Positions 26,205-35,482 of a DNA stretch of 64,000 bases are shown here, piece by piece. The stretch's first letter is position 1. Every line of letters starts with the position of its first letter. Both the position numbers and the translations under genes were made by a program. Location: positions 248,001 through 312,000 of the forward strand of contig NZ_JAFMPR010000002.1 in assembly GCF_020667835.1 (NCBI RefSeq), read 5' to 3'. The stretch is from Roseibaca sp. Y0-43. GTDB lineage: Bacteria; Pseudomonadota; Alphaproteobacteria; Rhodobacterales; Rhodobacteraceae. The notes under the pieces were generated by a model, which saw nothing but the letters and a program-made list of their open reading frames with translations, was not told the DNA's origin and made no database searches.

Positions 26205-27383
26205 CTAGGCGCCCGTCTGCGCGGCGATCTCTGCGCGGGTCTGGCGGCCGCGTTCGGTCGCGGATTTCAACTGCCCGCAAGCGGCCATGATGTCTTCGCC
26301 GCGCGGGGTGCGGATGGGGCTGGCATAGCCCGCCTTGTGGACGATATCGGCAAAGGCCTCTATCCGCGCCCAGTCAGAACGCTGATACGGCGCGCCGGGC
26401 CATTCGTTGAACGGGATCAGGTTGATCTTGGCCGGAATGCCCGCGATCAGCCGCACAAGGCGGCGCGCATCGGCATCGGTATCGTTCACATCCTTCAGCA
26501 TGACATATTCGAACGTGATCCGCTCGGAATTCGACAGCCGTGGATAATCGCGCAATGCGTCCAGCAATGTCTTGATATTCCAGCGTTTGTTGATAGGCAC
26601 CAGCTTGTCGCGCACCTCGTCCGTGGTGGCGTGAAAGCTGATCGCCAGAAGGCAACCGATTTCTTCGGCGGTGCGTGCGATCTCTGGCACAACGCCCGAT
26701 GTGGACAGCGTGATCCGGCGGCGCGAGATCGACAGCCCCTCGCCATCCATCACGACCTTCATCGCATCGCGGACATTGTCGAAATTGTACAGCGGCTCTC
26801 CCATGCCCATCAGCACCACGTTGCTGACAAGGCGGGTTTCATCCTTGGGCTGGCCGGGTTCGGGCCATTCGTTCAGATCGTCGCGCGCGACCAGAACCTG
26901 CCCCACGATTTCCGCCGCGGTCAGATTGCGCACCAGTTTTTGCGTGCCAGTGTGGCAGAAAGAGCAGGTCAGCGTGCAGCCAACTTGGCTGGAAATACAA
27001 AGGGTTCCACGATTTTCTTCAGGTATGTAGACCGCTTCCACCTCGTGCCCGCCGGCAATGCGCAACAGGTATTTACGCGTGCCGTCCTCGGAAATCTGCC
27101 GCGTCACGATTTCGGGCCGGGCGATGGTGAAAGCGGCATCCAGTTGCTCGCGGTAGGCTTTGGCCAAATTGGTCATGGCCGCGAAATCCTGCACGCCCCA
27201 ATGGTAGATCCATTGCCAGATCTGCCCCACGCGCATCTTGACCTGCCGCTCGGGCGTGCCGATCTCGGTCAGCGCATCGGCCAGTTGCGCGCGGGTCAGC
27301 CCCACAAGGTTGCGCTTGCCGCCCTCTGGCAGTTTGCGCGGGATGGTCAGAACATCTTGGGTGATGGGGGCGTGCGGGCTCAT
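26205..27383 (-). CDS. rlmN: 23S rRNA (adenine2503-C2)/tRNA adenine37 methyltransferase
   Basis: 392 residues. Radical-SAM cluster motif C-x3-C-x2-C at Cys136, Cys140 and Cys143 (CTLTCSFC), GMGEPLYN binding [12 protein letters not shown], and [12 protein letters not shown] near the C-terminus containing the second reactive Cys needed for methyl transfer. RlmN methylates A2503 of 23S rRNA and A37 of some tRNAs. Typical alphaproteobacterial length. The start [15 protein letters not shown] matches relatives. Confidence 0.97.
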   Translation of the reverse strand: MSPHAPITQDVLTIPRKLPEGGKRNLVGLTRAQLADALTEIGTPERQVKMRVGQIWQWIYHWGVQDFAAMTNLAKAYREQLDAAFTIARPEIVTRQISEDGTRKYLLRIAGGHEVEAVYIPEENRGTLCISSQVGCTLTCSFCHTGTQKLVRNLTAAEIVGQVLVARDDLNEWPEPGQPKDETRLVSNVVLMGMGEPLYNFDNVRDAMKVVMDGEGLSISRRRITLSTSGVVPEIARTAEEIGCLLAISFHATTDEVRDKLVPINKRWNIKTLLDALRDYPRLSNSERITFEYVMLKDVNDTDADARRLVRLIAGIPAKINLIPFNEWPGAPYQRSDWARIEAFADIVHKAGYASPIRTPRGEDIMAACGQLKSATERGRQTRAEIAAQTGA

Positions 27384-27420
27384 GGCGGGGCTTTCCGGAT
27401 AAATCTGGTCCGTAATATAG

Positions 27421-27451
27421 CAAAACCGCCCGGAAAGGACAGTCCGGGCGG
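27421..27451 (-). terminator. Terminator after ialB
   Basis: Nine-bp stem CCGCCCGGA / TCCGGGCGG with 8-base loop, followed on the minus strand by a U-run (A4 at 27422-27425). Located 25 bases past the ialB stop. Confidence 0.8.
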
Positions 27452-27475
27452 CGTCAATCGTGGAACGTGGCAGCG

Positions 27476-28015
27476 TTACTCAGCGCATTGGCGCTGCGCT
27501 TCTTCCGTGGCGGCGGTAAAGCCGAACAGCGAGAAGGTATCACGCGTATCGGTCCCGCGCGACGAACGGGCGGTCAGCACCGCTTCGGCCCCGGCGCGCA
27601 GCGTGGCGAAGATGCGCGCGTCATCCTCGGCCGAGCCCGACCATGCCCATTCGCCATCGACGAACAACTGGTATTCGGTTGTGCCGACGGTCAGACCAAC
27701 GGTCGAATCCGGCGCGAATGGATAACCGCCCGTGAACGAAATTTCGGGCGTGGTTTGTCCGGGGCGATAGGTGGCGAACAACAGGATGTCGCCGCGCCGC
27801 ACCTGCACAGGGTTGCCGCCACGGGTGTTGACCGTCTCGCGCGGGGCGGACACGGCCCAGCATTCCTTGGGGCTGGGTTCGACAAACACGCTCCAGGCCG
27901 TGTCGGCCGCGACCCGGTTGGTCGATTCCTGCGCCTGTGCCGCGCCACCTGCGACGACCGCGGCCAGAACCGCCCCTGCCGCCATTACCGCCCGGTTTCT
28001 TGCGTGAAACACCAT
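27476..28015 (-). CDS. Invasion-associated locus B (IalB) family protein
   Basis: 179 residues with an N-terminal signal peptide of about 28 residues ending AAQAQ. Mature part: [18 protein letters not shown] near residue 42, [21 protein letters not shown], and [11 protein letters not shown]; the two Cys (in KECW and the terminal RQCAE) can pair. IalB-type proteins are periplasmic or outer-membrane proteins first known from Bartonella invasion but common in free-living alphaproteobacteria, so the name does not imply pathogenicity. Monocistronic, ended by a terminator; a 186-base gap precedes the divergent asparaginase gene. Confidence 0.83.
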   Translation of the reverse strand: MVFHARNRAVMAAGAVLAAVVAGGAAQAQESTNRVAADTAWSVFVEPSPKECWAVSAPRETVNTRGGNPVQVRRGDILLFATYRPGQTTPEISFTGGYPFAPDSTVGLTVGTTEYQLFVDGEWAWSGSAEDDARIFATLRAGAEAVLTARSSRGTDTRDTFSLFGFTAATEEAQRQCAE

Positions 28016-28201
28016 CTGGTCGCTTGCCTCCGAACTGAATGATCTTCTAGATCATGCCTGACACTTGCCCTGCTGTCGCGCAAGGCTTTTACTTTTCACG
28101 GGTTTTCTAACCCTTACCGGCCCAAAGTTCAAAGCCCTCCTGTCAAAAAATCGCGCAAGCGTGAAACTGCGGGGGTGAAATAGCGAAGGATAAGCAAGAA
28201 C

Positions 28202-29227
28202 ATGCCGAATGACGACGCACAAAGCCCGCTCAGCCTTGCCACGGGCGCGGTGCCCTTGGTCGAGCTGTGGCGCGGGGACCGCTTGGAATCGGTGCATCTG
28301 GGTCATGCGGTCGTCATGGGCGTGGATGGGCAGATCGTGGAAAGCTGGGGGCGGCCAGAGGCGCTGATCTACCCACGCTCCAGTTGCAAGATGTTGCAGG
28401 CCTTGCCCATGGTTGACTCCGGCGCGGCCAAGGGGTTGACGCCCGCGCAACTGGCACTTGCCTGCGCGTCGCATCAGGCAAGCGCTGTGCATGTTGACAT
28501 GGTCACGCGCTGGCTGGCCGATCTGGGCCTGTCGGATGACGACCTGCGCTGTGGCGCGGCCCCGCCGCAGGATGTGGCAGAACGTGACCGGCTGATCTGC
28601 TCGCACGCGCAGCCCTGCCAAAGCCACCATGAATGTTCCGGCAAACATGCGGGCTTTCTGACGCTGAACCGTCACTTGAAAGGCGGGGCCGAGTATGTGG
28701 ACCCCGACCACCCCGTGCAGCGCGCCGTGCGTGCGGCGTTCGAGGAGGTGACGGGCCAGACCTCTCCCGGCTTCGGGATTGACGGGTGCTCCGCCCCGAA
28801 CTTCATGACCGAATTGCAAGGGCTGGCGCGTGCCATGGCGCGCTATGCAAGTGCCCGTGACAGCTTTGGCGATGCGCGCGAGCAGGCGATGGCCGCCTTG
28901 CGCAACGCGATGATGGCGCATCCCGATATGGTCGCGGGCGAGACGCGGGCCTGCACGAACCTGATGCGCGCGGCCAAGGGGCGCGCGGCGGTCAAGACCG
29001 GGGCCGAGGCGGTGTTCGTCGCCATGCTGCCCGAGAAAGGGTTGGGCATCGCGCTGAAAATCCTCGACGGTGGGGTGCGCGCGTCCGAAGCCGCGATCAC
29101 CGGGTTGTTGCGCCGCCATGGCGCGATAGAGGCGGGCGACCCGGTCGTCGCGCAATATATCGGCCCCATGCGCAACCGCCGCGATCTTGTGGTGGGCGAT
29201 ACGCGGCTGGCACCGGGCTTTGCCTAG
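28202..29227 (+). CDS. Asparaginase (Rhizobium AnsA/ReAII type)
   Basis: 341 residues, distinct from the E. coli-type enzymes. Diagnostic segments are YPRSSCKMLQALPMV near residue 58, CSGKHAGFL near 142, and GIDGCSAPNF near 195, matching the serine-protease-like ReAII asparaginase family (Ser-Lys tandems in SSCK and CSGK). It hydrolyses asparagine to aspartate and ammonia in the cytosol. AAGGATAAG lies before the ATG. Unrelated neighbours. The upstream gap of 186 bases holds no recognised RNA element. Confidence 0.88.
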   Translation: MPNDDAQSPLSLATGAVPLVELWRGDRLESVHLGHAVVMGVDGQIVESWGRPEALIYPRSSCKMLQALPMVDSGAAKGLTPAQLALACASHQASAVHVDMVTRWLADLGLSDDDLRCGAAPPQDVAERDRLICSHAQPCQSHHECSGKHAGFLTLNRHLKGGAEYVDPDHPVQRAVRAAFEEVTGQTSPGFGIDGCSAPNFMTELQGLARAMARYASARDSFGDAREQAMAALRNAMMAHPDMVAGETRACTNLMRAAKGRAAVKTGAEAVFVAMLPEKGLGIALKILDGGVRASEAAITGLLRRHGAIEAGDPVVAQYIGPMRNRRDLVVGDTRLAPGFA

Positions 29228-29313
29228 GCGGGGTTTCGCCGCAGCGCAGCAAGGCCACTTTCACCACAAGCGGCAATCCGCTAGACAGAAAGCCAGCTAT
29301 AGGGAGATGCGAT

Positions 29314-29544
29314 ATGTTCAAACTGCTTTTCGGGTCCAAGGCGGCCGCCCCGCAGGTCAAGCGCGAAACCCAGCGCGAAACGATCCTGCGTGCGCAATCC
29401 GAGATCAACGAGATTCTTGCCACACTCAGCCCCAAGCCCCGCATCACTGTCTACCCCGAAGAAGGCACCTTCACCATCGACCTGCCCGACCAGATGCCGG
29501 ACGAGGCCAAGGCACTGCCCGCGCCCGACAAACCCAAGACCTGA
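29314..29544 (+). CDS. Conserved-looking small hypothetical protein, 76 residues
   Basis: MFKLLFGSKAAAP start, then a helical part (REAQSEINEI-like: ETILRAQSEINEILATL) and a beta-type stretch RITVYPEEGTFTIDLPDQMP ending in a Pro/Lys tail. GGGAGATGCGAT precedes the ATG, a good ribosome site. No known domain recognised. It lies 69 bases before metY on the same strand. Soluble, charged; function unknown. Confidence 0.6.
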   Translation: MFKLLFGSKAAAPQVKRETQRETILRAQSEINEILATLSPKPRITVYPEEGTFTIDLPDQMPDEAKALPAPDKPKT

Positions 29545-29613
29545 TCCTGCCGCTTGCCCAAGTCGTTCCTGTGTCGTAGCGTCGCACCCAAATCAACGGG
29601 AGGATGACCGCCA

Positions 29614-30903
29614 ATGAGCGACAAACCGCAAGCTTTCGAGACGCTGCAAATCCACGCAGGGGCCAATCCGGACCCGGCCACGGGCGCGCGTCAGGTGCCG
29701 ATCTACCAGACGACCGCGTATGTCTTTCGTGATGCCGACCATGCAGCGGCGTTGTTCAACCTGCAAGAAGTGGGGTTCATCTATTCGCGCCTGACGAACC
29801 CCACGGTCTTTGCGCTGCAAGACCGGATGGCCGCTTTGGAAGGGGGCGCGGGGGCTGTGGCCTGCTCGTCGGGCCATGCCGCGCAGATTCTCGCGCTCTT
29901 CACCATCATGGGGCCGGGCCTGAACATTGTGGCGTCGAACCGGCTTTACGGCGGCACGGTCACGCAGTTTTCCCAAACCATCAAGCGTTTCGGTTGGTCG
30001 GCAAAGTTCGTCGATATCGATGATGAAGAAGCCGTGGAGGCGGCGATCGACGACAACACCCGCGCGGTGTTTTGCGAATCCATCGCCAATCCCGGTGGGC
30101 ATATCGCAGACCTGCCCGCTTTGGCCAAAATCGCCGACAAACACGGGATTCCTCTGATCGTCGACAACACCACCGCGACCCCCTACCTGTGCCGCCCCAT
30201 CGAGCATGGCGCAACTCTGGTCATCCATTCCATGACGAAATACCTGACCGGCAACGGCACCGTGACCGGCGGCTGCATTGTCGATTCGGGCAAGTTCGAC
30301 TGGTCGGCGAATGACAAATTCCCTGGCCTGTCGCAGCCAGAGCCCGCTTATCATGGTCTGAACTTCCACGCCGCCCTTGGGCCGATGGCTTTCATGTTCA
30401 ATGCCATTGCCGTGGGCATGCGCGATCTGGGCATGACGCTGAACCCGCAAGCCGCGCATTACACGATGATGGGGATCGAAACCCTGTCGCTGCGGATGGA
30501 AAAGCACTGCGAAAACGCGCTCAAAGTCGCGGAATGGCTGGAAAAACACCCGGCGGTGGATCATGTCACCTATGCGGGGCTGAAATCCTCGCCCTATTAC
30601 GACCGGGTGGCGAAAATCTGCCCCAAGGGCGCGTCGTCGCTGTTCACCTTCGCGCTGAAGGACGGCTACGAGGCTTGCGTGAAGCTGATCGATTCCGTCG
30701 AATTGTTCAGCCATGTCGCCAATCTGGGCGACACGCGGTCGCTGATTATCCACTCGGCCTCGACCACGCACCGGCAGCTGAGCGCCGAGCAACAGATCGC
30801 CGCCGGGGCCGCGCCCAACGTGGTGCGCGTGTCCATCGGCACAGAGAATGTCGAAGACATCATCGCCGATCTGGAGCAGGCGCTGGCCAAGGCCACGGCC
30901 TGA
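29614..30903 (+). CDS. metY: O-acetylhomoserine sulfhydrylase (aminocarboxypropyltransferase)
   Basis: 429 residues, Cys/Met-metabolism PLP family. The PLP Lys209 is in HSMTKYLTG; YSRLTNPTVFALQDRMA near residue 50 and SSGHAAQ near 88 contact phosphate; VDNTTATPYLCRP carries the pyridine-N Asp. Length and the long C-domain place it with MetY, which makes homocysteine from O-acetylhomoserine and sulfide, rather than shorter MetB/MetZ. GGGAGGATG precedes the start. The 69-base leader shows no SAM-II or SAM/SAH riboswitch that I can recognise. A perfect terminator follows. Confidence 0.94.
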   Translation: MSDKPQAFETLQIHAGANPDPATGARQVPIYQTTAYVFRDADHAAALFNLQEVGFIYSRLTNPTVFALQDRMAALEGGAGAVACSSGHAAQILALFTIMGPGLNIVASNRLYGGTVTQFSQTIKRFGWSAKFVDIDDEEAVEAAIDDNTRAVFCESIANPGGHIADLPALAKIADKHGIPLIVDNTTATPYLCRPIEHGATLVIHSMTKYLTGNGTVTGGCIVDSGKFDWSANDKFPGLSQPEPAYHGLNFHAALGPMAFMFNAIAVGMRDLGMTLNPQAAHYTMMGIETLSLRMEKHCENALKVAEWLEKHPAVDHVTYAGLKSSPYYDRVAKICPKGASSLFTFALKDGYEACVKLIDSVELFSHVANLGDTRSLIIHSASTTHRQLSAEQQIAAGAAPNVVRVSIGTENVEDIIADLEQALAKATA

Positions 30904-30914
30904 CACCTCGCTTC

Positions 30915-30954
30915 AACCGCGCAATGCAAGCCATTGCGCGGTTAAGCAATTTTT
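30915..30954 (+). terminator. Terminator after metY
   Basis: Perfect 12-bp stem AACCGCGCAATG / CATTGCGCGGTT (30915-30943) with a 5-base loop, then AAGCAATTTTT. Twelve bases past the metY stop. Confidence 0.92.
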
Positions 30955-31022
30955 CGCTATCATGCCGTGTGATAGGGGTTTTCCGACTCCCGATGTGGTC
31001 TGTAATTTGCTAAGGGCACGCC

Positions 31023-33746
31023 ATGACACCGAATTTTGCCCTTGGATTGACCGAACTCGGCATCACGCTCTGGCTGCGTGACGGCACCGCTTGGCTGCGC
31101 CTGGGCGCGGTCGCGATGGATGCGCCCGACCTTGACACGCAGATGCAGGCGCTGGTCGCCAAGGCCAAGGAACAGCTGCCCGACGGGATCGTGACCAAGC
31201 TGGTCATCCCCGACGACCAGATCCTGTATACCTATCTGCCGGTCGAGGCCGACGCGGGCGCGGTGCGTGCGGCACTGGACGGCAAGACCCCCTACCCGGT
31301 CGAAGAGCTGGATTTCGACTATGTCGCCCAAGGCGACGGGGTTCTGGCCGCCGTGGTCGCCCGCGAAACGCTGCTGGAGGCCGAGGAATTCGCCATTGCG
31401 CAAGGGCTGAACCCGGTCTGCTTCGTGGCCGCGCCCGATGATGGCACCTTCCCGCAAGAGCCGTTCTTCAAGACCGCGCGCGGCGTCCGGCTGGAGGCTG
31501 ATGCACTGGGGCGCGGCGGCCCGGCCCTGCGCGAAAGCGGCATCTTCCAGCCGCCGAAACCGGCAGCGCCAGCACCGGCCAAACCGGACGAGCCGAAGGC
31601 AGACGCGGCCAAGCCCGCCGAAGCGGCGAAGGATGACGCGACGCCCGTCGCCAAGGCTGACACGCCGAAAGCCGACGCCCAGAAACCCGCCGAAGCGCCC
31701 GAAGCGGCGACCGCAAAGCCGTCCGCGCAACCCGCCCCCGCGCCCGCAGCGCCGAAGGGTGCGAAAGCGGACACGCCCAAGGCCGACGCGCCCTCTTTCC
31801 GGTCGCGCCGCAGCGCGCCCGCGGCACCCGCTGCCCCCAAGGCCAAAAGCCCTGCGCCAAGCGCGCGCGCCGCGTCCTCTGCCGCGCCAAAGCCGCAAGC
31901 CGCGAAACGCCCCGCGCTCTCGCTCGGTCGGCTTGGCGGTGCGGGTCTGGCGGCGAAACTGCGCAGCTCGCTCGGCGCGCCTGCAACGCGCGCGGGCAAC
32001 GGCTTGCGCAGCGCGACCGACCTGCTGGGCCGCAAACTGACGGCCAAGGCAGAAGCGCCGCGCGTGCCGCCGAAAGCCGTGCCCGCACAAGACGCAGGCC
32101 CCGGCAAAGCGCCCGCCAAACCTGCCGCGGCAAAGCAACCCACCGTCCAGCCGGGCCGTGCGCCGACTGCCAAAGGCGCATTGGCCGCCAGCAAGGCCGC
32201 AGGTCTGACCGCGAAAGCCGCTGGCGTTGGCAAAACGCCCGACCCCGAAGCCGAACGGCTGACGGTGTTCGGCGCGCGGCGCGGCGACACGGCGACAGGG
32301 CCAAGCCTGCCCAAACGCGCCTTGCTGATAAGCGGCGCGGCGCTGATGCTGGTGCTCGCGGTGGCGATCTGGGCGTTTTACTTCAGCCGCAGCGGTGGCG
32401 ACGACCTGGCCCAACCGATCCTGCCAGAGGACACGACCACAGAGGTTGCTGCCCCCGATCCGCTGACCTTGCCCGAGGTGGGCACACCCGAGGAGAGCGC
32501 AGAGATCGAGGCCGCCCTTGGTGCAACCGATGCCGCGCAGGAACAGGGCAGCAGCCCGGAGGCGGGCACGCAAGACGCGCAGGATGCCCCGATGTCCGCC
32601 GCTGGCCTTGCGCCAGAGGTTGCAACGCCGCAAGCCGATGCCGGGCGTCTGGCGGCGCTGCGCTCTGTGCGGGCCATCGCGCCCGAAGCGCCGGGCAGCC
32701 TGCCAGACGTGCAAGCCGCGCCCGCGCCTTTTGGGGCCACGCCCTTGCCGCCGCTGCGCGAAGAGCTGACCGCCCCGGTCGCGCCGGAAGCGGAAGAGGT
32801 CGTCACCGATGCCCCCGCCACCGGGTTGCCAGAGGGCGAAGAGGCGTTGGAAATCGTCGTCACCCAAGGCCGCCCCGCCGTCGTGCCGCCCGCGCGGCCC
32901 GAGGGGATCGCGCCCGCACCCCCGCCAGAGCCAGAGGCAGCGCTGCCAGACCCTGACCCCGCGCCAGAGACCGCCATCGCCGACGAGGTGGCCGGAGCGG
33001 TCGCGGGCGCGCTTGCCGATGCAGGGGCCGAGATTCAGGCCGGGGTGCAAGACCTGCTGGCCCCGCTGGATGAAAGCGGCCTTGTCATCGACGTGACCGA
33101 AGGGGCACCGGCGGTCACACCGCCCGCCCGCCCCGAGGGGATCGCGCCAGAGCCGGTGGCGGAACCGGCAGCGGACACACCAGACACGCCCGAAGACACG
33201 ACCCCGGCCGATCCCGATCAGGCCAGCCTGACACCGCCTCCGGGCGGTGTTGCGCTGACATTGATCGCACCGGCCCCGCGCCCGGCCCAGATCGCCCAAG
33301 AGGCTGCGGCACAAGCCGAGCAGTTTGCCTCTGCCACGCCACAGGCGGTGGCGGCATCGCTGCGCCCGTCGAACCGCCCCAGCGGGTTTTCGCAAACGGT
33401 GCAGCGCGCGCTTGCCGCCGCGCGCATCCGTCAGGCCGCAGCACCGGCACCAGAGCCGCAGATCGTGCAGGCCTCTGCCGCGTCGGTTGCGCCCGCGATC
33501 CCCAGCTCTGCTTCTGTCTCGCGTGCGGCCACGCAAACCCGCGCGATCAACCTGCGCCAGATCAACCTGCTGGGCGTAATGGGCACGCCAAGCGCGCGCC
33601 GTGCGCTGGTGCGGCTGGATAATGGCCGTGTCGTGACCGTGCGCGTGGGCGAGCGGCTGGATGGCGGTCAAGTCACCGCCATCGGCGACAGCGAGTTGCG
33701 ATATAACAAGCGCGGGCGCGATGTCGTGCTGCGCATTGCGTCCTGA
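31023..33746 (+). CDS. Large Ala/Pro-rich envelope protein: GspL/PilM-like head, one TM, PilP/GspC-like tail
   Basis: 907 residues. Residues 1-about 170 resemble the cytosolic actin-like domain of GspL/PilM: LVIPDDQILYTYLPV, then TPYPVEELDFDYVA and VVARETLLEAEEFA plus GLNPVCFVA. Residues 175-433 are a low-complexity Ala/Pro/Lys linker. One membrane segment follows (about 434-455, ALLISGAALMLVLAVAIWAF), then an acidic Ala/Pro periplasmic linker with a repeated V-V-x-Q/E-G-x-P-A-V-x-P-P-A-R-P-E-G-I-A-P unit near 610 and 687. The last 60 residues, INLLGVMGTPSARRALVRL onward, look like the PilP/GspC homology-region domain (G-x-x-V-x-V-G-x-R-L-D-G-G-x-V). No other type II secretion or pilus gene is nearby. 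A/P-rich proteins like this can be mistaken for IF-2. Confidence 0.65.
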   Translation: MTPNFALGLTELGITLWLRDGTAWLRLGAVAMDAPDLDTQMQALVAKAKEQLPDGIVTKLVIPDDQILYTYLPVEADAGAVRAALDGKTPYPVEELDFDYVAQGDGVLAAVVARETLLEAEEFAIAQGLNPVCFVAAPDDGTFPQEPFFKTARGVRLEADALGRGGPALRESGIFQPPKPAAPAPAKPDEPKADAAKPAEAAKDDATPVAKADTPKADAQKPAEAPEAATAKPSAQPAPAPAAPKGAKADTPKADAPSFRSRRSAPAAPAAPKAKSPAPSARAASSAAPKPQAAKRPALSLGRLGGAGLAAKLRSSLGAPATRAGNGLRSATDLLGRKLTAKAEAPRVPPKAVPAQDAGPGKAPAKPAAAKQPTVQPGRAPTAKGALAASKAAGLTAKAAGVGKTPDPEAERLTVFGARRGDTATGPSLPKRALLISGAALMLVLAVAIWAFYFSRSGGDDLAQPILPEDTTTEVAAPDPLTLPEVGTPEESAEIEAALGATDAAQEQGSSPEAGTQDAQDAPMSAAGLAPEVATPQADAGRLAALRSVRAIAPEAPGSLPDVQAAPAPFGATPLPPLREELTAPVAPEAEEVVTDAPATGLPEGEEALEIVVTQGRPAVVPPARPEGIAPAPPPEPEAALPDPDPAPETAIADEVAGAVAGALADAGAEIQAGVQDLLAPLDESGLVIDVTEGAPAVTPPARPEGIAPEPVAEPAADTPDTPEDTTPADPDQASLTPPPGGVALTLIAPAPRPAQIAQEAAAQAEQFASATPQAVAASLRPSNRPSGFSQTVQRALAAARIRQAAAPAPEPQIVQASAASVAPAIPSSASVSRAATQTRAINLRQINLLGVMGTPSARRALVRLDNGRVVTVRVGERLDGGQVTAIGDSELRYNKRGRDVVLRIAS

Positions 33747-33776
33747 GCGGCGCTGTCAGACCCCGGACCATAGGTA

Positions 33777-34376
33777 ATGCAAGAAAAACCCGTCGCCCCT
33801 GCCGTCAAGATCGGGCTGGAACTTGGCCCCGTCTTTCTGTTCTTCCTGGGCTATGTCACCACGCGCGGGCAAAGCTACACGATCGGTGGCACCGAATACA
33901 CGGCCTTCATCCTGTTGACCGCAGCCTTCATTCCGCTGATGGCGCTGGCCACCTTCGTTCTGTGGCGCCTGTCGGGCCGCCTGAGCAAAATGCAACTTGT
34001 GACGCTGGTGATGGTGGTTGTCTTTGGCGGGCTGACGGTCTGGCTGAATGATGACCGCTTCTTCAAGATGAAGCCGACCGCGATCTACGGCATCTTCGCG
34101 CTTCTGCTGGGCATCGGCCTGCTGCGCGGCCAAAGCTGGCTGGAGATGGTCATGGAAGGCGCGCTGCCGCTGACCCATACGGGATGGATCTTGCTGACCA
34201 AGCGGCTGGCGCTGATGTTCCTGGCAATGGCCTGCGCGAATGAACTGGTCTGGCGCAATTTCTCGACCGATATGTGGGTGAATTTCCGCACCTTCGGCCT
34301 GCCTGTCGCCTTGTTCGCCTTCTTCCTTGCGCAGGCCAAGCTGTTCGAGCGCTACAAGACCAGCGCAGACGAGTAG
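33777..34376 (+). CDS. ispZ: Inner-membrane septation protein IspZ/YciB
   Basis: 199 residues with about five or six hydrophobic helices. GLELGPVFLFFLGY near the N-terminus and the central KMKPTAIYGIFALLLGIG are the YciB/IspZ signature (K-P-T-x-x-Y-x-x-F). The family affects septation and envelope integrity; exact function is unresolved. Located 30 bases after the large envelope protein gene; its end overlaps convergent trgB by 25 bases. Confidence 0.92.
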   Translation: MQEKPVAPAVKIGLELGPVFLFFLGYVTTRGQSYTIGGTEYTAFILLTAAFIPLMALATFVLWRLSGRLSKMQLVTLVMVVVFGGLTVWLNDDRFFKMKPTAIYGIFALLLGIGLLRGQSWLEMVMEGALPLTHTGWILLTKRLALMFLAMACANELVWRNFSTDMWVNFRTFGLPVALFAFFLAQAKLFERYKTSADE

Positions 34377-35482
34377 CCAGCGCGCAGCCGGTCGCGGTTC
34401 AGCGCCAGCCAGTAGATACTGGTCAGAAGCGGGCCGTTCTGGACCTCGCCGCTTTGGGCCAGCTCCATCAGGCGCGCAAAGGGGATGATGTGGCGGCGGA
34501 TGTCTTCGGCCTCTGTCTCCAGCCCGTTCACCGCGCCGTCATTCTCGGGCAACGCGCAGATCGCGATGTATTGGAACAGGCACTCGGTCACGCAACCGGG
34601 CGAGGGATAGGCCTTGCCGATCAGGTGCAGCGCGTCCTCTGTCAGCGTCAGCCCCGCTTCTTCGCGCGCCTCGCGCAGGGCTGCCTGAACCGGGGTTTCG
34701 CCGGGGTCAATCCGCCCGGCAATGCCTTCGAGGGACCAGCAATTCGCGGCGCGGCGCAGGTATAACCCGTAGCGGAATTGTTCCACCAGCAACACGCAAT
34801 CGCGCCGCGGGTCATAGGGCAGAAGCGTGACGGCATCGGACATCACGAAGGCCGCGCGCCGCACCACGGGGCTGAGCGAGCCGTCGAAGCGGCGAATGCG
34901 CAGGTCGTCCGATTGCACGCCGAAGAAATACGCATAGGGGTGCGCGGTCGAGACCGGGACCACGTCATCGGGCCGGGCGGTGCGGCGCAGGGTTTCCGGG
35001 CTGGCCTCTGCCTGCCCGCGCAGCCGCGCGCAGGCGTGCGACAACAGCATCGGGTAACGCACCGTCAGGTTTTCCAGCGAGTGCGTGGCGCGCAACTCCA
35101 TGACCTCTGTGCTGGCAAGCGTGGCGGCATCGCCCAGACGCGCGGCCCAGTCGGCCAAGTCCCAAGGCTCGGCGCCGGTGGCTGGGGCTGTGTCGGGACG
35201 ATAGACCCAGACCTCTTGCCCCTGCGCGTCCGTCAGCTTTTGGCGGTCATAGCCGAACAGGCGCTCGAAGAAATCCAAACGGTCCAGTTGCGCGGCATCG
35301 GGCTGCACCAGCACCCCTTCGGCCCGCGCGCCGTTTTGCGCCACAAGCACCGGGTAGCCCTTGTGCGTCCGCACCGTGTAACCCGCCAGCCCGCCAGGGC
35401 GCGCGTGCGCTTGCCCGCCCATGACGGCGGCCAACAAAGGCGCATGGCGTAGCGTGCCGAATAGAAACAGAGGTGGCGTCAT
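34352..35482 (-). CDS. trgB: TrgB: gamma-glutamylcyclotransferase-like domain fused to Nudix hydrolase
   Basis: 376 residues. Residues 1-about 150 resemble the GGCT/AIG2 fold (LFLFGTLRHAPLL start, VLVQPDAAQLDRLDFFE). Residues about 190-376 are an ADP-sugar pyrophosphatase-type Nudix domain; the Nudix box near residue 254-278 is complete, G-x5-E-x7-REAxEEAGL. In Rhodobacter sphaeroides trgAB confer tellurite resistance, and the adjacent, overlapping trgA confirms the locus. Likely hydrolyses ADP-ribose or similar; the role of the GGCT part is unknown. The catalytic Glu of GGCT enzymes is not obvious, so that domain may be structural. trgA stop and trgB start overlap by four bases. Confidence 0.85.
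   Translation of the reverse strand: MTPPLFLFGTLRHAPLLAAVMGGQAHARPGGLAGYTVRTHKGYPVLVAQNGARAEGVLVQPDAAQLDRLDFFERLFGYDRQKLTDAQGQEVWVYRPDTAPATGAEPWDLADWAARLGDAATLASTEVMELRATHSLENLTVRYPMLLSHACARLRGQAEASPETLRRTARPDDVVPVSTAHPYAYFFGVQSDDLRIRRFDGSLSPVVRRAAFVMSDAVTLLPYDPRRDCVLLVEQFRYGLYLRRAANCWSLEGIAGRIDPGETPVQAALREAREEAGLTLTEDALHLIGKAYPSPGCVTECLFQYIAICALPENDGAVNGLETEAEDIRRHIIPFARLMELAQSGEVQNGPLLTSIYWLALNRDRLRAGYSSALVL

Noticed and set aside
27476-28015. Virulence role for the invasion-associated locus B protein
   Set aside because: The family is widespread in non-pathogenic marine and soil alphaproteobacteria and no other virulence gene is present.
29545-29613. SAM-II or SAM/SAH riboswitch before metY
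   Set aside because: The 69-base leader has no convincing conserved SAM-II or SAM/SAH core by eye; a covariance-model scan would settle it.
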